Shown here one piece after another: positions 38,142-52,559 of a stretch of 64,000 nt of DNA. Origin of the DNA: Apostichopus japonicus (Eukaryota; Echinodermata; Holothuroidea; Aspidochirotida; Stichopodidae). The notes under the pieces are model-generated. The model saw nothing but the letters and a program-made list of their open reading frames with translations. It was not told the origin of the DNA and made no database searches. The stretch spans positions 16,721,418-16,785,417 of the forward strand of contig NC_092570.1 in NCBI RefSeq assembly GCF_037975245.1, read 5' to 3'. A program made the position numbers and the translations under genes. How positions within the stretch are numbered: position 1 is the first letter of the stretch; each line of letters opens with the position of its first letter.

Positions 38142-41100
38142 TGGAGTTATCAACACAAATCCCTCATGCTCAAACTATAAGAGATTGTTCCGTTTAAAAT
38201 CATGGATCATGGGACCTGTTTGACGATGACTTAAATTCGATTGCAAAACATTCCCTACGACAGTGGTATGGTATAATTGAACACACTATGGGTGGGAGTG
38301 CTAAGGAAAGGAGATAGCACGGCCGACGGTCGGTTGATATGCAAGATGGTGCGGTACAGTAGAAGCGGACTCATTAATTAGAAACAAGACAGACCTTGAA
38401 GGGGGTCAAGATGAAACGTTTAATCAATACGAACAACTGAGCAAAATAATTGCCGAATTAATGGATCTATTTCAGCCTTTTTGCAGCCATTTTGGAAGAA
38501 AATTAGTTTTCTTCCCAGTATGGAAGGACTAGTATCCGACACTTTCTTAACCAGATTCCAGCTATCAAGCCAGAGTTGAAATCAAAATGTGCCATTTAGT
38601 TGACATATGCTGTACAATATAGTTTTAATGATCATTGTTATTTCGTAATACATTTCGCACATTTAAAGTTAATTCAAGTTTGAATGGCTAACTGTAATAT
38701 GCAATATTTACAGGACGGATTGACGGTGATCGGGGCCCTATGGAGGCAAGTGTGCGACCGACAGTCTCTGGGCCGTCTGTCACTGCTCGATTTCACGACC
38801 GGGCGGTCCGTCCTGCAGATTAATAGGATATTTAGGAATCTTCAATTAGACAACGTTTACACTTACACATGCTGCACACAGACGTTTACAACTTACTGTG
38901 TCATATTTTCCAGCAGCAGACGGTAGGTCCATAAGACTAATATCTGAGAAAACTTCATACATACTATTAGACAAGGCCTGTGATCGCCATTATACTTTCT
39001 TTGATATTAAAGTTATAAAGGTTTGATGATAACATGTGTTTCGAATTGTAGAGAAATGGTGAGGGGGTAGAACTTATTTTAAACTTTTGTTTCTTGTTTG
39101 TATATACATAAAAACACTGGTTTTAGATCAGAATAAATTATGATATTAAATCGAATAAATTATAAAGCCACATATATAACGCCAACTTAATTGGAAACTA
39201 TATCAATATTTATTTTAAACTATGTTGTTTCGATGTTTCTTCTAAATTACATATTGTGAGCACACAGTCTCTTCTTGCATAAACATCGCTTTACTGTTTA
39301 AGAACTCCACCTAATTAAAAGCGGTTATGCGACTTCACACCTTAAGAATAAAATGCATCAGTGCCATAAAGCATGGCGCATACGTCCTTCCTTGTCATTT
39401 TTCTGACAGGTTATGGGTATAGGACTGGAGTCGTGAGGCGCCTGCCTCCATTTGACGATACAAGCATAAACAACGACGAGTTAAAACTACTTACATGCCT
39501 TGCTTATGAACAACGTTGTCGCATTGCCATAAAAGGAACCCCTATCCGACCCATTGTGAGCATACCAAAAGGACTTGAGCCGACAGTACATGTGACAATA
39601 GAGAATATGTTTACAATTAACATTAAAAAAGGTGACTTTATGAAGAAAAGATAGGCGTAAACCTTACTGACCACAAAACACTATGAGCATGTTAAGACGA
39701 TGCGAAAAGATAAAAATAACCGCGACAAATTGATAACAAGCTGATCACAAATGGAAACCAGGCAAGTTTCAAATTGACACCCGGCGGTGCTACATGTAAT
39801 GCCGCCATTTTTCCAGTTTCTTGAAATGAAACGTGGTTGAGGTTACAGAGTGATACCAAGTTGTTGTGAAGTACAATAAATCTATATCGAAAACTGTATA
39901 GGACGATATAATATAAAGATGATAACCCAAACAAGGATACCCGTTAGTATTTTCCACCCCAGCACCAGAATAAACGTCAAAGAATGCAGGACGAAGCACC
40001 TGCCTGTATTGTATTACGTCAATTATGGATGTGATCTCAATGTGTTTGATGAAGGTAAGTGTGTTTGATGAAAGTATGTGTGTTTGATGAAGGTGTTTGA
40101 TGAAGGTTTGATGAAGGTAAAAGGTAGGCGCTGTGATCTTTTGTGGAGCGCTCTATCAAATACATAGTAATAGTAATGATAGTTATAATAAATCTCATAA
40201 AGATGCAGAAGGCGACCGCGATGTGAAACTTCAATGAAGAGGTGCCTAAAATGACCTTTTAAGTTCTTCTCAATTTTATAACCTCCTCTTGGCTCCTTCA
40301 TCGTGGAGCTAATCTTAAAACTACTATTATTATATTGAATAATAAAACTTACCAAATTCTCCACCAGTGTTGCAGCTGATGAGAAACCAGACCTGGCACA
40401 TTACAGTAGATGATATGCATTATATTATCGTTTTATTGAGTATAGTTTTGGGTTAGTTTCAATAGTTTATACTGTATGTCAACTTGGATGAGAACGTTTC
40501 TGTGATATAAAATTCGTAGGAGATATTATTAATAATTACATATATATATCAATATATATTAATGATAATTACTCGGCGCACTCTCAGATGTGGGTGGTGT
40601 TATTCACTATATGCAGGGAGTCAATCTAATTATGTTAACAATCATTTAAGATGATTTCACAACATCAAAGTATTAAACTTGATTGCCTTTATAAGTAGAA
40701 AATTAAACAAACATGCGACCTAGAAAGGGAGAGGATAACAAAAGGTTGAGGTACTTAACAGGATACTTAACACGATCTTAAGTCGAAGTTCCGCTGCGAC
40801 TCCAAGGCCAAGACCGAGTCCATAAAAATATGGATTCTTGTCCGGAATCGAATATGTAGACAACCCTGGCTCTAACTGTACATATTTATATTTCCATGAG
40901 GTGATGCGCGCTAATGACAAACTAATATTTAGCAGTGAAAGAATGCAATTTTCAGAATGACAACGAACTGCTGGCTGTAAGTTGAACATAGGTGACCATT
41001 CTCTGATATTCTGATATATTTGTGTTGCTATACAATTTGATTCTGCCTTTATTTTGCATCGATGCCAATACTGAATGCATAGGCAAATCGTTTGACATGC

Positions 41101-41346
41101 TTGAGTGATCGAAAATATCTAACTTACTTGTATATAGTCAGACGTTACATGTTTGCTATGCATGATATAGCACTGCTACTGTATAAGCACTGATTTATTT
41201 TAAGTTAGTTTCATAACTACATAACACTACTGTAGAGTGATGTACACTAGTTCGTGTTCAGTTTTGTTTGCAAACTTTGAAAGAGTTCTTTTACATTGGG
41301 ATTAAATCGTCTGTGATCAGCGTAAAAACTATCTGTCGAGTTCATA

Positions 41347-42573
41347 ATGCACGACTATACAGTCTTCATTTCGGTTTGGAAATGTCACATGTTTTGCTTG
41401 GTTTTCCTTTTCGTTTCGGCAAACGCTGTACCATCCGTGGAATTCTATTTTTATGACCCATACGGAACAAATGGTCTTGTTTTTGTCGGTGACGAGGGAT
41501 CCCTCTTTTGCGAGGCGAAAGATATAACTGACCCTGTCTTTACTTTAACGTTTAATGGAAGCCAGATCTTTGACGGTAAGGATGTCGCAACAGAGTATGT
41601 AGATCGTATTCAAGTTGAAGGAGCAGGTACTTGTCTTCACATAAACCTTACTATCGCGGATGCTTCACTCGAAGGAGAATATTCTTGTACTGTGACGTCA
41701 ACATCGTCATCAGATACACTGACGGATACTTTTAGATTGCAAGTGTTTGAGTCTCCATATTGCAGAGATAAAGGTAGTCGTCGCTTTACTCAAAACAACA
41801 CAGACGTGATCCGGCTAGAATGCATTCATTTGAAAAACCAAAACGCGAAACTGCTTACGTTTTCGAGGGTGGCTAAACAAAATATTCAAGCGAATACGGA
41901 TTCAGTAACATCAATTACCTTTGAGAATAATAAAGTAATTGAACAGCTCTCTACAATCTCAGCGTTCGGCATATACTTAAATTTTACTTGTGAAATTGTT
42001 GGTACGAATGTAAAATCATGCAATATTAACATCACCGACCTCTTATTAACTTCGCAATCGGATTCTATGCCGCAACTGACTAAAGTTAAGTCTTCAACCT
42101 GCAAATCAAATGTCTCCTTTAGGATCATCACCACAGATACAACTACACAGATAGCTGCGAATCTGATCTCTTCTTCTTCTGTTGCTCCAAATCCCAAGAA
42201 ACCTGCAAACTTGTTGGTTATAGTATTGATTCCGATACTTATTTTGGTTATAATAATAATGTTGATGTTACATCTAGCATTTCTAATTCGTAGACATAAT
42301 ATGAACAAGGACAGAATACAGCGAGTTGCGGTGAATCACGCCTCTGGAGGAAGCGTGAGCAAGATGGTTCATTCTAGTACACAGACCGATCTCGTCCCAA
42401 TGTCTAATTCCAAAGCAGATTCTCGTACATCTCATAGTTATGACAACGTAGACGAATTACCCAGAGTTCCATACGATGGCGAATTCAATGCTGCGGAACA
42501 CAGATATCCCGCTGCGTCCAACTTGTCGTCTGACAAGTCGTATTATTCTAGTACCCTATACTACGAATCGTAG
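41347..42573 (+). CDS. Two-Ig-domain membrane receptor, copy 2, 408 aa
   Basis: A single uninterrupted frame encodes a signal peptide (residues 1-27, cut near SANA-VP), two Ig-like domains, a membrane helix (289-314) and a 94-residue tail. Ig 1 has C55 and C114 in the context GEYSCTV, the usual Ig F-strand motif, with an extra C96 and no canonical tryptophan. Domain 2 has C139, C159, C215 and C225. N-glycosylation sequons are common. The tail has Y365 in SYDNV, a Y-x-N motif of the kind bound by Grb2-type SH2 domains, plus Y376 and a tyrosine-rich end (SYYSSTLYYES). I do not recognise a named family. Intronless Ig receptors are unusual, and an upstream noncoding exon is possible. Confidence 0.85.
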   Translation: MHDYTVFISVWKCHMFCLVFLFVSANAVPSVEFYFYDPYGTNGLVFVGDEGSLFCEAKDITDPVFTLTFNGSQIFDGKDVATEYVDRIQVEGAGTCLHINLTIADASLEGEYSCTVTSTSSSDTLTDTFRLQVFESPYCRDKGSRRFTQNNTDVIRLECIHLKNQNAKLLTFSRVAKQNIQANTDSVTSITFENNKVIEQLSTISAFGIYLNFTCEIVGTNVKSCNINITDLLLTSQSDSMPQLTKVKSSTCKSNVSFRIITTDTTTQIAANLISSSSVAPNPKKPANLLVIVLIPILILVIIIMLMLHLAFLIRRHNMNKDRIQRVAVNHASGGSVSKMVHSSTQTDLVPMSNSKADSRTSHSYDNVDELPRVPYDGEFNAAEHRYPAASNLSSDKSYYSSTLYYES

Positions 42574-43357
42574 TGGAGTTATCAACACAAATCCCGCATG
42601 CTCAAACTATAGGAAATTGTACCGTTTAAAATCATGGATCATGGGACCTGTGTGACGATGACTTAAATTCGATTGCAAAACATTCCATACGACAGTAGTA
42701 CGATACGCCATTCGCCGAATTGAACACACTATGGGTAGAAGTGCTAACGAAAAAGGAGATTGCACGACAGACGCAGTCGGTTGATATGCAAGATGATACG
42801 GGTAGAGTGGAAGCGGACTCATTAGTTAGAAATAAGACAGACTTTGGAGGGGGTCAAGATGAAACGTTATCAATACGAACAACTTGAGCAAAATAGATGC
42901 CGAATTAATGGATCTATTTCAGCCCTTTTGCAGCCATTTTGGAAGAAAATTAGTTTTCTTCCCAGTAGGGAAGGACTAGTATCCGACACTTTCTCATTTG
43001 GATCAAAGCCATCAAGCTAGAGTTGAAATCAAAATGTGCCATTTATTTGATATATGCTGTACTATATAGTTTTAATGATCTTTGTCATTTCGTTTTACAT
43101 TCGCACATTTAAAGTTAATTATAGTTTGAATGGCTAACTGTAATATGCAATATTTACAGGACGGATTGACGGTGATCAGGGCCCTATGGGAGGCAAGTGT
43201 GCGGCCGACAGTCTCTAGGCCGTGTGTCACGGTCGGTCCGTCCTGTACATTAATAGCATATTTAAGAAATGTTCAAGTAGACAACGATTACACTTACACA
43301 TGCTGCACACAGACAATTACAAGTTACTGTGTAATATTTTTAATCAGCAGACGCTAG

Positions 43358-45772
<2,415 letters not shown>

Positions 45773-47596
45773 ATGCACGACTATACAATCTTCATTTCGG
45801 TTTGGAAATGTCACATGTTTTGCTTGGTTTTCCTTTTCTTTTCGGCAAACGCTGTACCATCCGTGGAATTATATTTCTATGACCCATACGGAACAAATGG
45901 TCTTGTATTTGTCGGTGACGAGGGATCACTCTTTTGCGAGGCGAAAGATATATCTGACCCTGTCTTTACTTTAACGTTTAATGGAAGCCAGATCTTTGAC
46001 GGTAAGGAAGTCGCCGCAGAGTATGTAGATCGTATTCAAGTTGAAGAAGCAGGTACTTGTCTTCACATAAACCTTACTATTGCGGATGCTTCACTCGTAG
46101 GAGAATATTCTTGTACTGTGACGTCAACATCGTCATCAGATAATCTGACGGATACATTTAATTTGCAAGTGTTTAAGTCTCCATATTGCAGAGATAAAGG
46201 TAGTCATCGCTTCACAGAAAACAGCACAGACGTGATCCGGCTGGAATGCATTCATTTGGAAAACCAAACCGCGACATTAACTTTGTTTATGTCGCAGACA
46301 AGTCAAACTGTTACACCTACGACGGATTCAGTAACGAGAATTACCTTTGGGAATAATAAAGTAATTGAACAGTACTCTTCAATCTCAGCGTCGTTCGACG
46401 TATTCGTAAATTTTACTTGTGAAATTGGTAGTATGAATGAAAAATCATGCAACCTTAACATCACCGCCCTCTTATTGACTTCGCAATCGGATTCTATGCC
46501 GAAGCTGACTAAAGTTAAGTCTTCAACCTGCAAATCAAATGTCACCTTTGGGATCATCACCAAAGATACAACTACACAGACAGATGAGAATCTGATCTCT
46601 TCTTCTTCTTCTTCTTCTTCTTCTTCTTCTTCTTCTTCTTCTTCTTCTTCTTCTTCTTCTTCTTCTTCTTCTTCTTCTTCTTCTTCTTCTTCTTCTTCTT
46701 CTTCTTCTTCTTCTTCTTCTTCTTCTTCTTCTTCTTCTTCTTCTTCTTCTTCTTCTTCTTCTTCTTCTTCTTCTCCTCCTTCTGTTGCTCCAAATTCCGA
46801 GAAACCTGCAAACTTATTGGTTATAGTATTGATTCCGATACTTATTTTGGTTATAATTATTATGTTGATGTTACTTCTAGCATTTCTAATTCGTAGACAT
46901 AAAATGAACAAGGACAGAATACACAGAGTTGCGGTGAATCACGCATTTGGAGGAAGCGTGAGCAAGTTGGTTCATCCTACTGCACAGACCGATCTCGTCC
47001 CAATTTCTAACCCCCAATCGGATTCGATTACATCCACCTACGACTCCATAGACCGAAAACCCACTATACCAGACAAAGACGCAGCTGTTACCGGAGAAGA
47101 CAGAGATCCATCGACTTATGTTACCCAAGACGAAGAGGAGGAGGAGGTGAATGCACTTACGTCATCATCTGAGGAGAGATATCCTCAAGATGATATTGGA
47201 ACTGCGAACCAGGAGATGGCTTCCTCCATTACCACGGAAATGGTTGGAAATGCAGTGAAAGATGCAAATGAGAGCAATGGGATCTCTGAGGATGATGAGT
47301 GTAATAACTACACAGAAGGAAACGAAGAGCATTCCAGGCCGATGAGTGTTATATACAGTACGGTGGACAAACGACGCAGAAGATCAAACAAAGAAGGGGA
47401 TATCGAGGTCAATGCCGACCAGTCCGAGGAAAGACAAGATGGTACAGGTACCGTAGGACCGAACTATTTGATTGTAAACAAGGCAGACCTTCAAGTGGAA
47501 GACTTTATTACGACGTCTCCCGATGATCTTTCTACGGGTACCAACCAACAAACGGAAATGGAAGTGATCTACTCAAAAGTAGACAAGAAGAAATGA
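45773..47596 (+). CDS. Two-Ig-domain receptor, copy 3, 607 aa, ITIM-like tail
   Basis: A single frame with the same signal peptide and two Ig-like domains as copy 2 (C55/C114 and C139/C159/C216/C226). Residues 276-334 are 59 consecutive serines, then a short PPSVAPNSEKPAN linker and a membrane helix (348-373). The 234-residue tail matches copy 2 only up to about residue 417, then differs. It contains three tyrosines fitting [S/I/V/L]-x-Y-x-x-[I/V/L]: STYDSI (Y423), VIYSTV (Y528) and VIYSKV (Y600), as well as YLIV at Y565. In vertebrate receptors such ITIM motifs recruit SHP phosphatases and inhibit signalling; an inhibitory role here is inference. An acidic stretch (DEEEEEV) and a basic patch (KRRRR) flank the motifs. 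TGA ends the frame at 47596. Confidence 0.87.
   Translation: MHDYTIFISVWKCHMFCLVFLFFSANAVPSVELYFYDPYGTNGLVFVGDEGSLFCEAKDISDPVFTLTFNGSQIFDGKEVAAEYVDRIQVEEAGTCLHINLTIADASLVGEYSCTVTSTSSSDNLTDTFNLQVFKSPYCRDKGSHRFTENSTDVIRLECIHLENQTATLTLFMSQTSQTVTPTTDSVTRITFGNNKVIEQYSSISASFDVFVNFTCEIGSMNEKSCNLNITALLLTSQSDSMPKLTKVKSSTCKSNVTFGIITKDTTTQTDENLISSSSSSSSSSSSSSSSSSSSSSSSSSSSSSSSSSSSSSSSSSSSSSSSSSSSSSSSSSSPPSVAPNSEKPANLLVIVLIPILILVIIIMLMLLLAFLIRRHKMNKDRIHRVAVNHAFGGSVSKLVHPTAQTDLVPISNPQSDSITSTYDSIDRKPTIPDKDAAVTGEDRDPSTYVTQDEEEEEVNALTSSSEERYPQDDIGTANQEMASSITTEMVGNAVKDANESNGISEDDECNNYTEGNEEHSRPMSVIYSTVDKRRRRSNKEGDIEVNADQSEERQDGTGTVGPNYLIVNKADLQVEDFITTSPDDLSTGTNQQTEMEVIYSKVDKKK
46598..46774 (+). repeat. Coding (TCT)n expansion, 59 serine codons
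   Basis: A pure TCT (TTC) tract of 177 bp lies inside the copy 3 reading frame. The same position holds four serine codons in copy 2 and five in copy 1. Pure homopyrimidine mirror repeats can form triplex DNA. Poly-Glu and poly-Lys frames on the other strand are shadows. Confidence 0.97.
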
Positions 47597-48828
47597 TGTT
47601 TCTATTAGCCAGAACCAGCATGGTTGTTACCAGAAGGTAAACTTTAAGATTGGCGTACGAGATTTTTGTTACCATTCGGATATTATCTGTTGATTGTAAT
47701 GGACCTATCTTTTCATATATGTTATCATGCTTTTGTAAAATATTGCTACATGAATCTGATCAGATGTTCAGAGTCTGGGTGTACTCCATAATTCACCCAA
47801 CAACAAAAAACGCGTATGTAAAAATACCTATGTTGTTTGTTACGCTAGAGCTTATGGATAAGGTCTTGTGACTGATATGAAACAAGTGTTCATACTTTGT
47901 GAGTAATGGTTCTACCTGTAATAACTCATTGCACATTTTCTTAGAAATTTTAACACAATGGGCAGGAATCTAAATGGAGGTAACGACCTTGCTAGGACAC
48001 ACAACTCTTCAAGCTTCCACTTGAAAGTGTTATAAATGTCACAGGGGTTAGTATATACACATTAACAACTCCTTCTCAAGAAAGATAGTAAATTACGTAA
48101 TCATTTCTTGATTTTTTTTATATTTTTTTAAATAGGATAGAAAGGACCAATTAATGGCCTTCCATTTGAAATATTATTATGACATACTCGACCTTTTTTG
48201 TTTTATTTTATATATAGTACGTAACTTATAAGGGAGTAAAAGCCAGTACGAAAATATGGTCGTGTTATACGTACACATAATATGAATTTCTTGTTTAACC
48301 TTTATGCACAGATTTAAACGCACAAGTCCAAAGGACCCTAACGGGATACAACGTAAACACGTTTATATCATATTTCACCATACCGTGTGAGACTCAAAAA
48401 AACGGAACTCACTATTCTGGTACTGTAATTGTTTGAAACTAGGCTGTAACATAATTCAAACGCATACCAAGTGAGGCTTAAAAAGGGGAACTAACTATCC
48501 TACACTGTTGTTTGAAGCTAGGTAAACATATGTAACTGACAGACCATCTGAGACTTAAAAGGATTGTCTGGTGGCCCAAAGAAGTTACCTTAAAAAATAG
48601 TAAATAATTTTCCAAACATGTTGTCAAAGTATGAGAACGCTAATGTTGCGTTTGACAGAGAAACGATTTTTTAATCGTTATGGATAGACATTTCAAATAT
48701 GATTTGAACAGTACAATACGTGACGTCAGCTCTGCCATAGCAGATTGCGTCATAACCCACCCTTCGCACAGTACCTATACGGTAATCACAATAAAAACAG
48801 CGTTTGTATACAGATAATTTTTTCCCTT
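47597..48828. other. 3' flank of the Ig cluster, no gene seen
   Basis: AT-rich DNA with GAAACTAGGCTGTAACATA-like phrases recurring near 48440 and 49910. No domain-bearing frame. Confidence 0.4.
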
Positions 48829-48829
48829 A

Positions 48830-49322
48830 ATTTCCGGTGAAATTTCTTAAAAATTAGATATGTTTTCAAAAACTCCTTAAGCCATGTACTTGATCGGTGG
48901 TTCCGTGTTCTTTGTGTAACACAAGGTAAATTTTAACAGCAGACTCTGAGTTGTTCAGGCTATGCATCGCGCTATCCAGCTCCAACGCGAAAAATGTTCG
49001 CATGTAGGCTATACTCAAACGTTCACAGTCGGACAGTTCTGCGAAGCCTAAGCTTCTCAGTGCTACATTCTGCTCTGACAACGATTCGATCAATTTCTTC
49101 AATAATTTCCGGTGAAATTTCTTATAAATTAGATATGATTTAAAAAACTCATTAAGCCGCCATATATGTAGTAGATCGGTGGTTTCGTGGTCTTTGTGTA
49201 ACACAAGATAAGTTTTGACAGCAGGCTCTTCGTTGTTTATACATCGCGGTATCCAGCTCCAGCGCGAAGAATGTTCGCGTGTATAGGCTACTCTAACGTT
49301 TACAATCGGACAGTTCTGCGAT
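48830..49322 (-). repeat. Local duplication with an open minus-strand frame
   Basis: Two diverged copies (48830-49045 and 49103-49322, about 275 bp apart) share AATTTCCGGTGAAATTTCTT, TTTGTGTAACACAAG and CGGACAGTTCTGCG. A 157-codon minus frame (48866-49339) crosses both, and each copy encodes a similar peptide, AVKTYLVLHKDHETTD or AVKIYLVLHKEHGTTD. After that the second copy loses frame relative to the first. Conservation of the peptide across copies hints at a coding past, but the protein is not recognised. Confidence 0.6.
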
Positions 49323-49956
49323 GATATCGATTCCGCCAAGTTTCATCTTTCGGTTTAACGACTACTTTACAAGTTTCCTTTTACTGTTAATTTGATCCGT
49401 GAATTTTATTTCAGCGATTTAGAAGAACAGTTAATGAACTGTGGTTTGAGTGTGAGTGTACTATGTGTAACACTATACAAGTACACCAACTGAGCATCGT
49501 AGTATATACATTCGCGAGTATGTACGTTATATATATGAGGCAATCCAATGTGCTTACACGTGAGTTTATTTGCTGCGGAATTGGGAGTGCTAACTTCAAG
49601 TCGACTGTTTTGCCTATCTGCAAGCACTACGTCAATCACCATATTGAAGCGTTCGAACAAACGGTACTTTTGGTGAGAAACTGGTGAAATTGAAAACCAG
49701 ATTTCTACAAGAAGAAAACGTCGAATGGGGACAATTTTTACATGGTTAGAAAGAGAAAAATAATAACTACAAGGACAATGTATCAAAATCTTCCACCAGA
49801 CAATTCCTTTAAAGAGGAAATAAGTGTTTTACAGCGTTCGTTGAAACCAGACTATAACATATTTCACTGGCAGACTATGGAAGTAACTAATCTACACTGT
49901 TATTTCAAACTAGGCTATAACATATGATGTTGAAGGAGAAATGTAACTAATTTACA

Positions 49957-50185
49957 CAGGGACGTAGCCAAGGCTTGATGATTGGGGGGGGGGGGGAGGG
50001 TTAGTGGCTGAAATTCCAACTGGATGTGGTTTGAAGCCAGAAAATTCCGACTTATGTCTTGTACCGCCCCCCCCCCCCCGCGCTACTCGTCAACGATACG
50101 GTCAGTGTCAGTCAGACACCCCATCTTTCGCGACTGCACTTTTGGAGTGAGACACCCCCCCCCCCCCCCTCTATCGACGTCCCTG
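49957..50185. mobile_element. Short hAT-like element, no clear TSD
   Basis: The ends are CAGGGACGTAGCCA and the inverse of CAGGGACGTCGATA. Two long G or C runs sit inside. Flanking octamers do not match, so it is probably old or deleted. Confidence 0.5.
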
Positions 50186-50854
50186 ATTGTACGTGAATAA
50201 ACTGGAATCCAATCTTGTATCTAGTCTGTCATGTACTCCGCATTTATACACCGATGTAAAATAAGCGCACTCGTATACTAGCGAGTAGAGCTTTGTACAC
50301 GGGTAGTAATACTATGGATATTCACCTGTACTATAGAGTACCCATGTTGTTTTACTTACACAACAAGCAGGGTTAAATTTCTTGTTTTCTAGACTAAACT
50401 AAGGTATTTTAGTATAGCTCATTACAGAGAAACAACTGGGCTGCCTTTTACAAAGTATGTCGTAGCCGTAGTTGTTCGTCAGGAATTACTTATCCTGATT
50501 TCAACGTTACACCAATGAAGCAGGTACTTTCGTTTGTACAGAGAATATGTGTTCCTTTTTGTTTCAGTGATTGCAAGAAGGGTACGAGGACGAAATCGAT
50601 AGCTTATAGTTGTTATGCCGGTGTTATGTTTGTCGTGTTTCTGTCGCCTTCACTGGGCAGCATTTTCAAGTAGATATTGTGAACGTCAAGTACACTACTC
50701 TACTTACAGTGAAGCAGTAACTATGTAAGATTTTGCTTTCAAATTTTGTATTTCTTGGTGAAGGCAGAAGGAACTTATGCGATGGTGATGGTGCGTGTGC
50801 GTGTATCTATGTGTGTTTATGTGGTAGAACTGGTTGGGGTTTGTTGTTGATATT

Positions 50855-51215
50855 TGTCAAAGGTCATTTGAGGTCAGCACGGGTCAAAATCTGAAAACAT
50901 TGTTGACACAATATCTCAAGAAGTAGAAGTTGCAAGAAGTTCACACTTGGTGTGTCGCTTGCCGTTGTGAGTAGACGATCTGTAGTGTTTTTTTCATGAA
51001 CGTCAATGGTCATTTGAGGTCAACAAAGGGAACAAAAAGTGTAAAAATCTTTTTAACATGATATCTCAAGGAAGGTCGCCTGTGCAGTTCTTACCTTTAG
51101 CATGCATTTACTGTAATAGTTCAGCGAATACTATTGATTGAGGTGGAGGTCAAAGGTCATTAGGGGTCAGCAGAAGGCTAAATGTGAAAACATCAAAAGT
51201 GCTATATCTCCAGAA
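50855..51215 (+). repeat. Three diverged ~146-bp tandem units with AGGTCA direct repeats
   Basis: Each unit opens with paired AGGTCA half-sites: AGGTCA-TTTG-AGGTCA at 50861-50876, TGGTCA-TTTG-AGGTCA at 51007-51022, and AGGTCA-A-AGGTCA-TTAG-GGGTCA at 51147-51169. Each then has a GTGAAAAC-like word and an ATATCTC word. Spacing between units is 146-147 bp. The half-site layout is that of DR4 (and one DR1) nuclear-receptor elements, though a repeat family could show it by descent. Confidence 0.75.
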
Positions 51216-51524
51216 CCCGAACATATATATATATAACCCGAACCCGAGCTCATATATGCATGATATGATAGCCTTGAGTATTGTATAGTTTGTACACACT
51301 ATTATGTAGATCAGAGTTCATATAATGTCACCAGGTGTCAAAACTTGAACACTGTGTAAATACAGTATTTCCGGATAGAAAATTGCAGTATCTGGTATAT
51401 ATGGCTCTGACTTCACTGTAATTAGTACACGAACATTATTGTTTTGGTGGAGGGTACAGGTCTGAATTCTATCATGTTCTGGTACTTGACTTCAGGACAC
51501 ATTATCCTCAGTTACTCTATCCAT

Positions 51525-51894
51525 CAAGGGCGTAGGAACCGGGGGGCTGGGGGCGCCAGCCCCCCCAGTGAAAAATGGGGGGGCGGAAGTATCATTCCGC
51601 CCCCCCCCGCTTCGCAAGTCAGAAAACCCCTTTTCATTTCCAAATGAGAAAAAAATCTCATTTTGGAGCACCAAATTGCATCTAAGGCCTGGTGAAAATA
51701 CAAAATTAAGTTTACAAAATGGAGTGGGTGTTGAAGTGTGCTATATTGCACCAAATTGCATCTGAGGCTACCTGGAAATGCAAAAAAATCCAAAGGGGAG
51801 GGGGACACCTCCTCCCCTTAGACCCCTCCCTCAGGCCGGCCATCAGTCTTCAGCCCCCCCCCCCCCCACTCAAAAGTACCTTCCTACGCCACTG
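51525..51894. mobile_element. hAT-type MITE, copy B (8-bp TSD CTATCCAT)
   Basis: Same family as the element at 25597: left end CAAGGGCGTAGGAACC, right end the inverse of CAGTGGCGTAGGAAGG. The octamer CTATCCAT flanks both ends (51517-51524 and 51895-51902). The interior matches copy A closely, including the two CACCAAATTGCATCT words. Confidence 0.92.
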
Positions 51895-52559
51895 CTATCC
51901 ATCAAGTCATTCCATATACAAATTAAACTTATATAAGGCAAGGAAACACTAACTCCTTCTTGCATTTTTGTTTGTAGATTTTTTTCACGATTACCAAAGT
52001 TGTAACCCTTCTTTTCTGTGTCATAAATTTATTAGATGTACACAATACATATGCTTACAGGTTTGAATCGTGCCGTTACGTCATCTTTGCGTTATAATCT
52101 GATATGCAATTCAATTCCATACAATGCAATGATAAAAGGTAAACTGATATGCAATCACCATAACATATTCTCGACGACATCAGAAAACGAATAATTATAC
52201 AGCCAAAAACCAAATGCACCAAACTACACATACCCTGACCGACTCCATCAAACGATCTTATTAGCCCAACCCCCAACCCCGCATGTTCATCAAGACCCCT
52301 GCCCCAAAAAACTACGTTATAAGAGAACAGATCTCTACAAACGGTAAAAAAATCATCCGAATCAGAAGCCGACCGTCTTTCATATTGCGAGCGTTTTGTG
52401 GTACAATCATGCAGCACAGTTTAACGTACAGCTACCTTTTCCTTACAAAGGTTCACTGAATCGAAGTCGAACTTTGCCTCAAGTCATAAATACACGTAAG
52501 TAACCTACACGTTAACATGGAGACATTTTCTCATTATGCACGAAGTGAGTATCCCTTAT

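Noticed and set aside
38684-38926. 80-codon plus frame shared with 43130-43357
   Set aside because: The two copies diverge by frame-breaking indels, so the similarity is from the segmental duplication, not protein conservation.
46303-46911. Minus-strand poly-glutamate or poly-lysine frames
   Set aside because: Shadows of the TCT repeat in Ig copy 3.
52076-52417. 113-codon minus frame
   Set aside because: No recognisable motif, and composition is unlike the real genes in the window.
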